From Leptothoe spongobia TAU-MAC 1115 (GTDB lineage: Bacteria > Cyanobacteriota > Cyanobacteriia > Phormidesmidales > Phormidesmidaceae), in the NCBI RefSeq assembly GCF_018739885.1, contig NZ_JADOES010000041.1, positions 1 through 49,746 of the forward strand: 49,746 bases of DNA. The letters are read 5' to 3'. Below the pieces are notes generated by a model, which was given only the letters and a program-made list of their open reading frames with translations, did not search any database and had not been told where the DNA came from. Of this stretch, positions 7,690 to 16,469 are shown piece by piece (the stretch's first letter is position 1; each line of letters starts with the position of its first letter). Made by a program: the position numbers and the translations under genes.

Positions 7690-8979
7690 TTAACGATAAT
7701 CCGCAGTTTGAATATCCTGCAGCCTTGCCTCAGATCGCGTTAGCCGATCCATCTGTTCTTCAAAAAAGCGCCGGTTAGCCTGACGATGCTGTGGGTTGGG
7801 ATCGTCCAGCGGATAGTAAAGGGCTGCCCGCAACGCCTGAATCACTGCCGACGTTACGTTGTACATCGACCGCTGAAAGGTAATCCCCAGCTGAATTAGC
7901 TGATCATCTTCCCCACGACAATACTCCTGGTAATACTCCTGCAAATAGGGTGGTAAAAAGTGCAGCATATCCTGCATCAGCAACGTAGGTGGAATTCCTG
8001 CACTGCCCACCGGAAAAACATCCGCATAAAGAATGCCATAGTGAAAGTCCGACTGCTCACCGGGCACCTGTTGGGCTTGGGCATCATAGGATTTAGTACC
8101 ACGAAACGGCGTCGTACGATAAAAGACCGCCTCTACATAGGGCAAGGCCGCTTCATAGAGCCAGGTCATGCCAGCCGACTTCGGAATAATTTCAAAACAC
8201 TCATCACCAATGTATACATGGTGATAAATGGGACGACCCGCCACTGCAAAAATGCCATTCACCAAAAAATCCATGGCATCAGATACCGTGGCAAAACCAC
8301 CTTCATCATAGATATCTGACATTTCAAAAAATACCGGAGCCATTACCTCCCAAAACAAACCGAGGTTGGCATAGTAAGACAGCTGTCGTACCTGTTCCAT
8401 AAACATGTCAGGAAACAGCTTATAAAGCCCCAAAACGGCCCAGTTACCCTTGAAATAAGCCTTGATCGCTTTATCGGCCGCCGCCTTATAGGCATCGCTA
8501 TAGAGATAGGCATTAAATTTCGGATTAATATCTACATGCCAAAACATCGCCCGCATACAGGCTTCCGCAAACTCCATGTTGATGCGGTCATGGCCCAGGT
8601 GATGTAAAAGTCGAGGCCGCTTACGACCAGATTCTCCCTTGGCCATAAATTCCAGCAATTCTGGATGGGCCTCACCACCACCCCGCCAAACTCTCAACGG
8701 AGACTGATCTCCAGAGTAAGTATTGTGGCGATCCAAATACTCCTTAGAAATGAAGTACTTGAACAGCGGTAACGGCTTTAAGAATACTCGCTCAGCAATA
8801 TAAAGCAAATCTCGCCAATAAAAATCCATCGGCACCGCATAGGCCTTATAAATACCGATAACCTGCATCAGATTCTCTGGCGTATCCGGCAGCATCGACC
8901 CACCAGCTTCCAACCGATGAATCACATCCGCATGCACATGGGAAGACGGCGGCAAAGTTGCAGTAATCGTTGTAGACAT
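7690..8979 (-). CDS. cupA: CupA (ChpY), CO2 hydration protein of NDH-1MS
   Basis: The ATG at 8979 gives 429 residues beginning MSTTITATLPPSS; the frame extends eight codons further to a TTG that is less likely to be used. The sequence matches the CO2-hydration (ChpX/ChpY, CupA/CupB) family throughout, with many conserved His, Tyr and Trp residues such as LLHHLGHDRIN and IYHHVYIGDECFEI. The protein works with NdhD3 and NdhF3 to convert CO2 to bicarbonate, driven by plastoquinone reduction at the thylakoid. The fasciclin gene immediately downstream points to the inducible CupA form, not the constitutive CupB form. Confidence 0.95.
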   Translation of the reverse strand: MSTTITATLPPSSHVHADVIHRLEAGGSMLPDTPENLMQVIGIYKAYAVPMDFYWRDLLYIAERVFLKPLPLFKYFISKEYLDRHNTYSGDQSPLRVWRGGGEAHPELLEFMAKGESGRKRPRLLHHLGHDRINMEFAEACMRAMFWHVDINPKFNAYLYSDAYKAAADKAIKAYFKGNWAVLGLYKLFPDMFMEQVRQLSYYANLGLFWEVMAPVFFEMSDIYDEGGFATVSDAMDFLVNGIFAVAGRPIYHHVYIGDECFEIIPKSAGMTWLYEAALPYVEAVFYRTTPFRGTKSYDAQAQQVPGEQSDFHYGILYADVFPVGSAGIPPTLLMQDMLHFLPPYLQEYYQEYCRGEDDQLIQLGITFQRSMYNVTSAVIQALRAALYYPLDDPNPQHRQANRRFFEEQMDRLTRSEARLQDIQTADYR

Positions 8980-9006
8980 AATCCTTACCCAAAAGAGAGA
9001 CAATCA

Positions 9007-9040
9007 CCGTAGGTTGGGTTCACCCTAACCAACCCACCAA
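9007..9040. repeat. Degenerate dyad of the cyanobacterial GTAGGTTGGGTT repeat type
   Basis: Between ndhD3 and cupA there is GTAGGTTGGGTT followed a few bases later by TAACCAACCCACC. This forms an imperfect hairpin resembling the short dispersed GTAGGTTGGGTT repeat common between cyanobacterial genes. It is partial and carries mismatches. It would sit in the operon's mRNA upstream of cupA. Confidence 0.45.
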
Positions 9041-9112
9041 AAAAATCGAGACAATTCACGCAACTCAACATTCAACATCCATGATTCGTTGGACAACAGA
9101 CACCAACAACCA

Positions 9113-10624
9113 TTACAACGACGAATCACCTAACAACAACCCACCAATATCGCGCAGCGATACATTATGCTCACCCGGCACAATCACCACTGTTTTCACC
9201 TCTGTCGGCTCGCTCCACCGCATCAACCAATTCGGCTGCACACCCAATACCACAATCAATACTGCCAGCACCAACGCTGGAGCCTTCTCATTAAACGAAA
9301 CCTTGGGAAAATACGCTCGCTTACTATCCAATCGACCAAAACAAGTCCGATTCAACAAAATCACAAAATAAACCGCTGTTAGACCAGTCCCCACAATCCC
9401 TACTAGTGTCTGTAGGGGAAATACACGATAACTCCCCTGGAATACCGCAAACTCAGCGGCAAAATTCACTAAACCAGGAATTCCCGCGCTGGCCATCGCC
9501 CCCAGCACCAACATCGCACTCACAAAGGGCAAGCCGCGCACTGGGTTCATCAATCCATTTAGCTGGTCCAGGTCACGGCTGCCCACCTTGGCCTCAATTA
9601 CCCCCACCAGGTGAAACAAAATCGCCAACACTAAACCATGGGCCATCATCTGAGCAATGCAGCCCGACAAGCTCAAATTATTACCTGCCGCACTCCCCAG
9701 CAACACATACCCCATGTGACTCACAGAGCTATAGGCCACCATCCGCTTGAGATCCTGCTGAACAATCGCCAGAAACGCACAATAAATGATCGTAATTGCC
9801 GCCCAAGTCGCAATCCATGGTGCAACCACAGCCCAACCATCGGGCAATAAACTCAGGCCAAAGCGCAACAGTCCATAGGTGCCTAGTTTTGCCAACACCC
9901 CACCCAGTAAAATTGCCACCGGAGTGGACGCCGCTACATAGGTATCCGGCAACCATGTATGGAGAGGCACCATCGGAACTTTAATCCCAAACCCGATGGC
10001 CAATGGAACCAGTAGTAATACCTGCCACTTAAGTGACAAACTATTATCCGCTAAAGCAGCATAGCTAAAGTCCTCAGCACCCCCCAGCCATAACAAACCA
10101 AACCCACTAATCAGAATCAGTGCTCCAGAAATTGCCGTATAAATCAGAAATTTAGTAGCAGCATAGCTGCGTTTCTCACCACCCCAAATGTTGATCAACA
10201 GATACAGGGGAATCAAACACGCTTCATAGAAGAGAAAGAATAGAAGAAAATTCTGAGCGATAAACGAGCCTGAGATGACGCTGCTAGTAATCAGCATCAA
10301 ACTGTAAAACAAGCGGGGACGTTCAATCTCTGATCGGGCGCTATAAATTGCAATCCAAGTCAGCAAAGTGTTGAGGGCCACCATCAGCAACCCCAAGCCA
10401 TCCATACCTAGCTCATAATTGAGACCGAGGACGGGTAACCAAGCCCCAGCCTCTGACCACTGAAACTGGCTATTACTGATATCAAACTGACTAAATAGCC
10501 AGAGAGTCCACAGGAGAGGAATACCGGCTCCCCATAACGCCACCAGCTTCGCCTTGGCTGGGGGAAAGAGCAGTAATGCTAGGGCTCCTAGCAACGGTAG
10601 CCCCATGAGCAGAGTTAACATCAT
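9113..10624 (-). CDS. ndhD3: NdhD3, NDH-1MS proton-pumping subunit (chain 4)
   Basis: This protein has 503 residues with about 13-14 predicted membrane helices. It carries the proton-conducting antiporter-like domain, including GFGIKVPMVPLHTWLPDTY with its conserved Lys and His and SVSHMGYVLLG. It lies between ndhF3 and cupA, which identifies the D3 type that specialises NDH-1 for CO2 uptake. It sits in the thylakoid membrane. The start is a double ATG at 10624, and the gene follows ndhF3 by about 80 bases of A-rich sequence with no obvious terminator, so transcription through the operon is expected. Confidence 0.95.
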   Translation of the reverse strand: MMLTLLMGLPLLGALALLLFPPAKAKLVALWGAGIPLLWTLWLFSQFDISNSQFQWSEAGAWLPVLGLNYELGMDGLGLLMVALNTLLTWIAIYSARSEIERPRLFYSLMLITSSVISGSFIAQNFLLFFLFYEACLIPLYLLINIWGGEKRSYAATKFLIYTAISGALILISGFGLLWLGGAEDFSYAALADNSLSLKWQVLLLVPLAIGFGIKVPMVPLHTWLPDTYVAASTPVAILLGGVLAKLGTYGLLRFGLSLLPDGWAVVAPWIATWAAITIIYCAFLAIVQQDLKRMVAYSSVSHMGYVLLGSAAGNNLSLSGCIAQMMAHGLVLAILFHLVGVIEAKVGSRDLDQLNGLMNPVRGLPFVSAMLVLGAMASAGIPGLVNFAAEFAVFQGSYRVFPLQTLVGIVGTGLTAVYFVILLNRTCFGRLDSKRAYFPKVSFNEKAPALVLAVLIVVLGVQPNWLMRWSEPTEVKTVVIVPGEHNVSLRDIGGLLLGDSSL

Positions 10625-10705
10625 GGCTTGAATGAGTGAAAAAGCGTTTACAGAAAATCAGAGATTAAAAAATCAAAGCCGAGAAAATAAGAGATTAGAA
10701 AACAG

Positions 10706-12583
10706 TCATCTAGAGAACAGGCCTCTAGAAAACAAATTCTGGCCCAGGTGTGGCAGATAACTCCAGCTCATAAACAGGCCTAAGAGCACTACACAAATAG
10801 CAATGGTGAAGACATAGACCTGAGACCGTCCAGGATTAACGTATTTGAGGGTTTCACCACTGAGCAGCGGTAATACACCGACAAGATTGACAACGCCATC
10901 AATAACATAGCGCTCTATCCAGTTAAAGCCTTTAGCCGTCGTAGCTACGGGCCAAATAAACAGGTTCTGGTATAGACCGGTGGTATAGAAGTCATCGGAC
11001 AATAGATTGATGCACCACTGAGGCATATAGTCCGCCGGTAATTTCTCTCGTTGAATACCGTAAAAGACAATGCCCAGGCCTAGACCCAGACCACTGGACC
11101 AGATCAAGAGCAGACCTGTCTCACCAATGGCGGTTTGCATAATGGGCAATAGCTTAAGTGTCTGCAACATAACCGGTATGTGCAAGGTGAGAGCCGCCAT
11201 CGCGACCATGGGTATCACCACCGTCCAAATGGGCTCTGGGGCACGACTACTCATGACCTGTGGCTTACCCAAAAAGATCAGACAGAACATCCGCACTAGA
11301 CTAAAAGCGCACAGACCGTTAATGGCCAAGACAATTGCAAAGGGGAGAACCTGCCCCTCATACCATAGACTTGTTTCGAGAAAGCGCATGGCCCAAAAAA
11401 CACCGAAGGGAGGCAGGCCGACTAATCCTAAAGTTCCAAAGATAAATGACAGTGCCGTTACCGGACGGCGAGACCATAGACCACCTAACTGCGTCAGGTC
11501 CTGGGTAATGCAGGTGAGAATGATAGAACCGGTACTGGCGATGAGAGCTGCGATCGCAACCGAAAACGACATCAACAAAAAGTACGCCACCCCAACCTGG
11601 GATGTACCGACAGCAATAAACACCAACCCCATAAAAGCAGTCGTCAAATAGGACAGCACCCGCTTAACATCCACCTGTGCAATTGAGATTAACGCCGCCC
11701 CAATCGCAGATATGGTACCGATAGCAACCGCTACGCCATCTACCACAGGCGATAGAGCAAAAACCGGCGTCAGCTTAATCAATACCCATGCTCCCACCGG
11801 AATCACCACAGAGTTCCGCAAAATTGTTGTCGGCAGCGGTCCCTCCATGGCCGAATCCAACCATAGATGCAATGGAAACTGAGCACACTTACTAATAGGA
11901 CCCGCCAGCAAGGCCAAGCCTACCAACGTTGCCGTTGTCCCGCCAATGGGATTTTGTGATGCCCAGGTTGCTAATTCGGCATAGTTCCAGGTGCCTGCCA
12001 GGGGATACAACGCAATCACCCCCATCAGCAGGATTAAATCCCCCACCCGCTTAGTCAAAAATGCATCTCGCGCACCTGTTACCACCAGAGGCTGATTAAA
12101 CCAAAAACCCACAATCAGGTAGGTTCCCAGGGTCAAAATCTCCAGCATCATGTAGCTAAAGAACAACGAGTCACATAGCAACAACGCCGTCATCCCCGCC
12201 TCAAATAATGCCAGGAGACAATACAAACGCGCCCAGCCCCAGTCCATCTCTAAATAGCCAATGGCATAGATCTGGACTAAAAAGTTCAGCACCGTTACCA
12301 CTGCCACTGCCGCCAGATTCAGGGTAGACAGCTCAAACGGCAGCGAAATTGATAGGTCCGCCACCTGCATCCAATCCACTGTCCAACGCACCGGATGCTC
12401 TCCCCAGACAGCCTGTAAACACAACACCGTGTGCACCAGGGCTACCAGTGTCGTCAGAAGATTGAGATATCCAGCCGGCCGTGGACCCGTGCGACGCAAT
12501 GACATCCAGGGCACCGTCAACAAAATACCTAGCAATGGGTAAAGTGGGATTAGCCATCCCGATTGCAAATAAATCTCAGCCAT
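10706..12583 (-). CDS. ndhF3: NdhF3, NDH-1MS proton-pumping subunit (chain 5)
   Basis: The 625-residue multi-spanning protein has NdhF features: an N-terminal quinone-oxidoreductase segment (YAIGYLEMDWGWARLYCLLALFEA region), the core motif with HLWLDSAMEGPLP, and a long C-terminal helix region. The HLWL..AMEGP sequence with TTIL is characteristic of the CO2-uptake F3/F4 types. It heads the operon that continues with ndhD3, cupA and cupS. In known cyanobacteria this operon is induced at low inorganic carbon and repressed by the LysR-type regulator CcmR/NdhR. The long AT-rich leader upstream fits such control. Confidence 0.95.
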   Translation of the reverse strand: MAEIYLQSGWLIPLYPLLGILLTVPWMSLRRTGPRPAGYLNLLTTLVALVHTVLCLQAVWGEHPVRWTVDWMQVADLSISLPFELSTLNLAAVAVVTVLNFLVQIYAIGYLEMDWGWARLYCLLALFEAGMTALLLCDSLFFSYMMLEILTLGTYLIVGFWFNQPLVVTGARDAFLTKRVGDLILLMGVIALYPLAGTWNYAELATWASQNPIGGTTATLVGLALLAGPISKCAQFPLHLWLDSAMEGPLPTTILRNSVVIPVGAWVLIKLTPVFALSPVVDGVAVAIGTISAIGAALISIAQVDVKRVLSYLTTAFMGLVFIAVGTSQVGVAYFLLMSFSVAIAALIASTGSIILTCITQDLTQLGGLWSRRPVTALSFIFGTLGLVGLPPFGVFWAMRFLETSLWYEGQVLPFAIVLAINGLCAFSLVRMFCLIFLGKPQVMSSRAPEPIWTVVIPMVAMAALTLHIPVMLQTLKLLPIMQTAIGETGLLLIWSSGLGLGLGIVFYGIQREKLPADYMPQWCINLLSDDFYTTGLYQNLFIWPVATTAKGFNWIERYVIDGVVNLVGVLPLLSGETLKYVNPGRSQVYVFTIAICVVLLGLFMSWSYLPHLGQNLFSRGLFSR

Positions 12584-12699
12584 GGAAGGATTTCAAACAG
12601 CAACAGTGGAGACAGACGATCAAATCCGCAGGCATAGATGCACAAGCATTGAGCGAAAGGCCTGAATCCAGGTACTTACCTCCGATCAGAGCACGCTAA

Positions 12700-12865
12700 C
12701 GCCTATGGATTGAGTGCGAGAAACCATTTAGTCGAGTCTATTAAAACTCAGAAATGATTTATTAAAATCTATTTACATTCCAAGTTTAATCAGCTGGGTG
12801 CAAAAGATCCAGCACTTCAATAGATTATTTTTAATGTAATTGTTTAATTAGATTTATATAAGTCA
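12700..12865. promoter_or_regulatory. AT-rich regulatory region upstream of ndhF3
   Basis: Between ndhF3 and the nuclease gene there are about 290 bases without a gene. The part from 12735 to 12860 is strikingly AT-rich and holds several TTA...TAA pairs and repeated ATTAAAA and TAGATT words. These are candidates for LysR-type (CcmR or CmpR) binding, known from other cyanobacteria for this operon. I cannot place a single operator or promoter with confidence. Confidence 0.35.
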
Positions 12866-12872
12866 ATGGAGC

Positions 12873-13652
12873 CTAGTCCAGGCGGATTTCTTCGATGGCA
12901 TCGAGATCAAGGGGTAAGGTGGCTTCATCTAAACGCTGACAGCGAATCTGAAAGGGGCAACGGCAACAGCGATCGAGAAGCTGAGTTTGCGGAAATTCTC
13001 CCCCCTGACGTAACCTCGACAACCGCTCAGTTAACTGCAATAGATCCGCTCTGGTTTGATCATGCTGCTGCAAATTATAGGCAAATCGATAGTCACTGGG
13101 GGGTAGATCGTTGCCCTGCTGATCACGGTGACGGACAAACCAATAGACCATAGTCAGCTGTTCCGGATCTAAGTCACTCGTTTCAGCTAATACATATAAA
13201 TAGAGGCGCGTTTGCCAATCACTGGCTAAATACTGCTTGAGGGGTGGCTTGAGGTAAGTCTTCCAGTCAAAGATCACCCCTGACTCCTGGGTCAACACGA
13301 CCAGGTCATAAATCACCGTAAATACATAACCATTAAAGGCCAGGGTACGCTGGTGTTCACTTTGTCGGAGGTATTCATTCGGCTCCGGCTGAAATAGATG
13401 GGGAGCCCGCTGACGTAACGCCTCAACTTTGGCAGTCATATCCTCATTGGCAGTTGCCATCACTGCCATCGGCATACCCAAGGCCTGCTGCTGCATCAGC
13501 AGGTGAAACTGACTCCCCCAGAGAGCGGCCTCCTGTCCCTCAGGTTTGGGCGGCACTGCCAAGGATTGATCAAAAATGTACTGAAACCGTCTGGGACAGG
13601 TTTCCAGCAATGTCAGGTGGGCTTGGGATAGGGAGAGAATGGGCAAGGCCAT
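12873..13652 (-). CDS. PD-(D/E)XK nuclease-family protein (RecB/Cas4-like)
   Basis: The likely start is the ATG at 13652, giving 259 residues beginning MALPILSLSQAHLTLLETCPRR; the frame continues upstream inside the neighbouring gene. The first Cys is in LETCPRRFQY, as in RecB/AddB-type nucleases. The core has GSQFHLLMQQ, then GVIFDWKT (Asp and Lys of the PD-(D/E)XK site), and QTRLYLYVL. The C-terminal cysteines CCRCPFQIRC could complete an iron-sulfur cluster. No CRISPR or helicase partner is present. The start overlaps the stop of the PAP/fibrillin gene (TAATG), so they are translationally coupled. Confidence 0.85.
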   Translation of the reverse strand: MALPILSLSQAHLTLLETCPRRFQYIFDQSLAVPPKPEGQEAALWGSQFHLLMQQQALGMPMAVMATANEDMTAKVEALRQRAPHLFQPEPNEYLRQSEHQRTLAFNGYVFTVIYDLVVLTQESGVIFDWKTYLKPPLKQYLASDWQTRLYLYVLAETSDLDPEQLTMVYWFVRHRDQQGNDLPPSDYRFAYNLQQHDQTRADLLQLTERLSRLRQGGEFPQTQLLDRCCRCPFQIRCQRLDEATLPLDLDAIEEIRLD

Positions 13653-14239
13653 TACACTTTCCGTAAGACAAAGACACTGCCTTGGTTCCCTCGACCCAGG
13701 CGCATGGTGTGATCTAAATAAGTGACTTCTAGCCAACCGGGGTCGCGGTTGGAGCTGACAGTAAAGTCTATGCCTTTGAGAAAATTGAACTGGTTGGTTT
13801 GCTGCATGGTTGCTATAAACTGCCCAGGATTTTGATACCCCAAGGTGGATTGCAAGCCAAAGATGGCGCGATCAAACCGGACATTAACTCGCTTGTCTGA
13901 AACACCTTCAAAGGTAGCCGTGACTGAGACCAATCCACCCAAGGCCGATTTTATTTCTGCCAGGTTATAGATACGTTGTTGCTCAACACGAACACACTGA
14001 TAGATATTGCCTAGGGTAAGGAATGGAAATCGGTCAATGCCGAGCAGCTCTGTACTAGTGGTGTAAAGCAGCTGCCAGTTTCCGTTGATTAAATCAGTTG
14101 CCTCTAAAGGCTTAGGAGTGGGATTACATTGCTCCAGTCGGGCAACTTTAGTCAGGATGTCTTGCTTTTGATCGGGCGTTGCCAGTAGTCCACGATTAGT
14201 GGATGCGATCGCATCTAACAATTCTGTTTTTTCAAGCAT
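13652..14239 (-). CDS. PAP/fibrillin-domain protein (plastid lipid-associated type)
   Basis: From the ATG at 14239 the protein has 195 residues; the frame extends 19 codons further but MLEKTELLDAI is the natural start. Its signature is NGNWQLLYTTSTELLGIDRFP near the start, then FEGVSDKRVNVRF, and LEVTYLDHTMRLGRGNQGSVFVL at the end. Fibrillins bind lipids or quinones and associate with thylakoids and plastoglobules; the exact ligand is not known from the sequence. It is followed directly, with one shared base, by the nuclease gene, a pairing whose meaning is unclear. Confidence 0.9.
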   Translation of the reverse strand: MLEKTELLDAIASTNRGLLATPDQKQDILTKVARLEQCNPTPKPLEATDLINGNWQLLYTTSTELLGIDRFPFLTLGNIYQCVRVEQQRIYNLAEIKSALGGLVSVTATFEGVSDKRVNVRFDRAIFGLQSTLGYQNPGQFIATMQQTNQFNFLKGIDFTVSSNRDPGWLEVTYLDHTMRLGRGNQGSVFVLRKV

Positions 14240-14587
14240 GGTGTTCTTATTAACACACATGGTTTTAGCATGCGGATGCCTAACCATGTGTGTCAACTAT
14301 TTCAAGGGCTAGCAAATTCTTATCCTGAGGGGCTTGACATCAGCATACTTTCATACTTTATTGGCATGACATGGTAAAAAATGCTTAATAACTAGCTTCA
14401 GGCCATCAGTATTCATGATGAGTTCTGAAGTAATGTATATTTTGATGCAGAGTGACATACTCTCTGTATAGGAAAACCTAAGTTAGTCTTTGCCATGTGT
14501 GGACATATGCCGACCCTTCTCCTGGAGAAATCTGCATGCGTTTAGATACGTTTGTTCACCCATATTCAATCTGAAACACAAACGCGT

Positions 14588-14848
14588 ATGACTAAGTACA
14601 ATCCCTCCGTACGGCAAATCCCTCGCAAGCAACATGCATCAGTGATCCCTGAGCGGGGTGACTCCTCTATCCTTCGCTGGTTAGAAAATACAGGTCGTTT
14701 GATTCCTCGTGAACCCGTAGAAGGTGTCCGCGACGAAGCCGATAGCGAAGAAATCTCTGACCTGATGGGCAGTGAAGATCAGAGTTTCGATGATTCTGAT
14801 GACTCTGATAATTCGTCTGACTCCGATGATTCGTCTGCTTCCACTTAG
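14588..14848 (+). CDS. DUF3134-family protein with acidic tail
   Basis: The 86-residue product starts MTKYNPSVRQIPRKQHASVIP and contains LRWLENTGRLIPREP and EEISDLMG, the pattern of the cyanobacterial DUF3134 family. The start at 14588 is preferred over an upstream ATG at 14552 because family homology begins here. The last 20 residues are almost only Asp and Ser and are probably disordered. No function is established for the family. The upstream 290 bases contain no other gene that I can support. Confidence 0.8.
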   Translation: MTKYNPSVRQIPRKQHASVIPERGDSSILRWLENTGRLIPREPVEGVRDEADSEEISDLMGSEDQSFDDSDDSDNSSDSDDSSAST

Positions 14849-15068
14849 GTCGCAGCTGACTAAATCATCCGACTAAATCCGCTAGGCTAAACATTAGGTT
14901 TTTATACTTAGCGATTTTGTATCCTAGGTCCCTAGACTTTCAGTAGAATTCACTGGAGAATCTAGGTTGTGAGGTTTTTCGTTTTTTAGCACTCCTTATC
15001 TACAGGCAATTCTGTACGGAAAGTGGGGCTAAACGCTTGAAGTGTGTGGTGTGTGAAGGACGTGAGTT

Positions 15069-16166
15069 GTGGATGCTAAATTCTTTACCTCTAGGGCAAC
15101 AGCCCTAACAGGTACGAGCCTCTCGGTACTCTTAATGGGTATCCTGGCAAGCTTGGCTGCTGCTTTAGATATATGGGCAAGCCGTGATTGGTTAACGCAG
15201 TCTAATCTGCTAATGCCGTTTTTATTATCAGCCTTAGGCTCATCCCTATTGGGGTATGTGGTCGTACCGGTATTAAAACGGCTCAAAGCGGGACAGTTTA
15301 TTCGTGAGGAAGGTCCCAAGGCTCACCTCAAGAAGGCGGGTACGCCTACCATGGGGGGTATATTTTTTGTCCCTGTGGCGTTACTCGTAGCTATTCTTGC
15401 CTCTGGTGCGGCAGTCAATACCTTAGCGGTCTGTGCTTTGACTATCGCCTACGGTTTTATCGGTTGGATTGACGATTGGCAAGTGCTGCAGCGGCGCTCC
15501 AATAAAGGTATTTCTCCTAAGATGAAACTGGCCCTACAGATTGGGTTTTCCATTGCTTTTTGTGCCTGGGCGATGACTAATCAACCAGCTGAGATTACTG
15601 AGCTGGCGTTGCCCTTTGGTATTTTGCTACCCCTGGGTATTTTGTTCTGGCCCTTGGCTGGTTTTACGATGGTGGCCGAAAGCAATGCAACGAATTTAAC
15701 GGATGGTGTTGATGGGTTGATGGGGGGTACTGGTGCGATCTCGCTACTAGGCTTCGGTGCTCTGATTGCTCCTGACTATCCAGAACTAATGGTTTTCTGT
15801 GCAGCGATGAGTGGTGGGTGCGTCGGCTTTTTGACCCACAATCGTAATCCTGCCCGAGTATTTATGGGTGACACTGGCTCTCTTGCCTTGGGCGGAGCGT
15901 TAGCCGCAGTCGGTATTTTGAGCGGCCATTTGTTTGCCCTGTTTATCATCACTCTGCTCTTTGTAGCCGAAACCCTATCTGTAATTATGCAGGTGGGTTA
16001 CTACAAAGCAACAAAGGGGCCCGATGGCAAGGGCAAGCGTCTGTTTAAGATGGCACCTTTACATCACCACTTTGAGTTATCTGGCTGGTCCGAGATTCAG
16101 GTAGTCAGTGTGTTTTATGTGGTTGCCGGATTTCTATCTTGTGTGGCATTAACCACCCTTCATTAG
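15069..16166 (+). CDS. mraY: MraY, phospho-N-acetylmuramoyl-pentapeptide transferase
   Basis: The enzyme transfers phospho-MurNAc-pentapeptide to undecaprenyl phosphate to make lipid I, the first membrane step of peptidoglycan synthesis. It has 365 residues and about ten helices. Visible motifs are KKAGTPTMGGI near residue 93, the catalytic Asp region WIDDWQ, NLTDGVDGL and the MAPLHHHFE histidine motif near the end. The start is a GTG at 15069. It is followed by two strong factor-independent terminators, so it is not transcribed with the next gene. No other cell-wall gene is adjacent. Confidence 0.97.
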   Translation: MDAKFFTSRATALTGTSLSVLLMGILASLAAALDIWASRDWLTQSNLLMPFLLSALGSSLLGYVVVPVLKRLKAGQFIREEGPKAHLKKAGTPTMGGIFFVPVALLVAILASGAAVNTLAVCALTIAYGFIGWIDDWQVLQRRSNKGISPKMKLALQIGFSIAFCAWAMTNQPAEITELALPFGILLPLGILFWPLAGFTMVAESNATNLTDGVDGLMGGTGAISLLGFGALIAPDYPELMVFCAAMSGGCVGFLTHNRNPARVFMGDTGSLALGGALAAVGILSGHLFALFIITLLFVAETLSVIMQVGYYKATKGPDGKGKRLFKMAPLHHHFELSGWSEIQVVSVFYVVAGFLSCVALTTLH

Positions 16167-16240
16167 TGGTTTGAGAGGTAAGGCATAAATGTTGCTCTTT
16201 ACCTAAGCTCTACCGCTTCGCAATTTCATACAGCGTTTGA

Positions 16241-16272
16241 AAACAGTGACGTTCGTGTCACTGTTTTTTTTA
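16241..16272 (+). terminator. Factor-independent terminator 1 after mraY
   Basis: AAACAGTGAC pairs with GTCACTGTTT around the six-base loop GTTCGT and is followed by a run of U. It is the first of two nearly identical hairpins. Confidence 0.9.
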
Positions 16273-16283
16273 TTGACTTTTGG

Positions 16284-16314
16284 AAACAGTGACACGAACG
16301 TCACTGTTTTTTTT
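16284..16314 (+). terminator. Factor-independent terminator 2 after mraY, loop inverted
   Basis: The same ten-base stem as the first hairpin carries the loop ACGAAC, which is the exact reverse complement of the first loop, and is followed by eight U. A third, broken copy (AACAGTGACGCAAACGTC) starts at about 16328. Confidence 0.9.
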
Positions 16315-16469
16315 ATTGACTTTTAGCAACAGTGACGCAAACGTCTATGTCGTTTGGTATGAACAAGTGCTCAGTGCAGGAGACTCTGCCTTGATCCACT
16401 TGGGAATTCTTGCCACACTACTCCTACGGTTAAATTTTGCCTCACTTCCCCCACTGTCTGACATAAAAC

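Noticed and set aside
7960..8319. Rightward 119-aa ORF inside cupA
   Set aside because: It is a shadow of the conserved cupA frame.
11070..11651. Rightward 193-aa ORF inside ndhF3
   Set aside because: It is antisense to a well-supported membrane protein gene. The peptide is rich in Arg/Pro and Met, as expected from reverse reading of hydrophobic codons.
12873..13652. RecB/Cas4-like nuclease as a CRISPR component
   Set aside because: No repeat-spacer array and no other cas gene are present in the window; the neighbour is a fibrillin gene.
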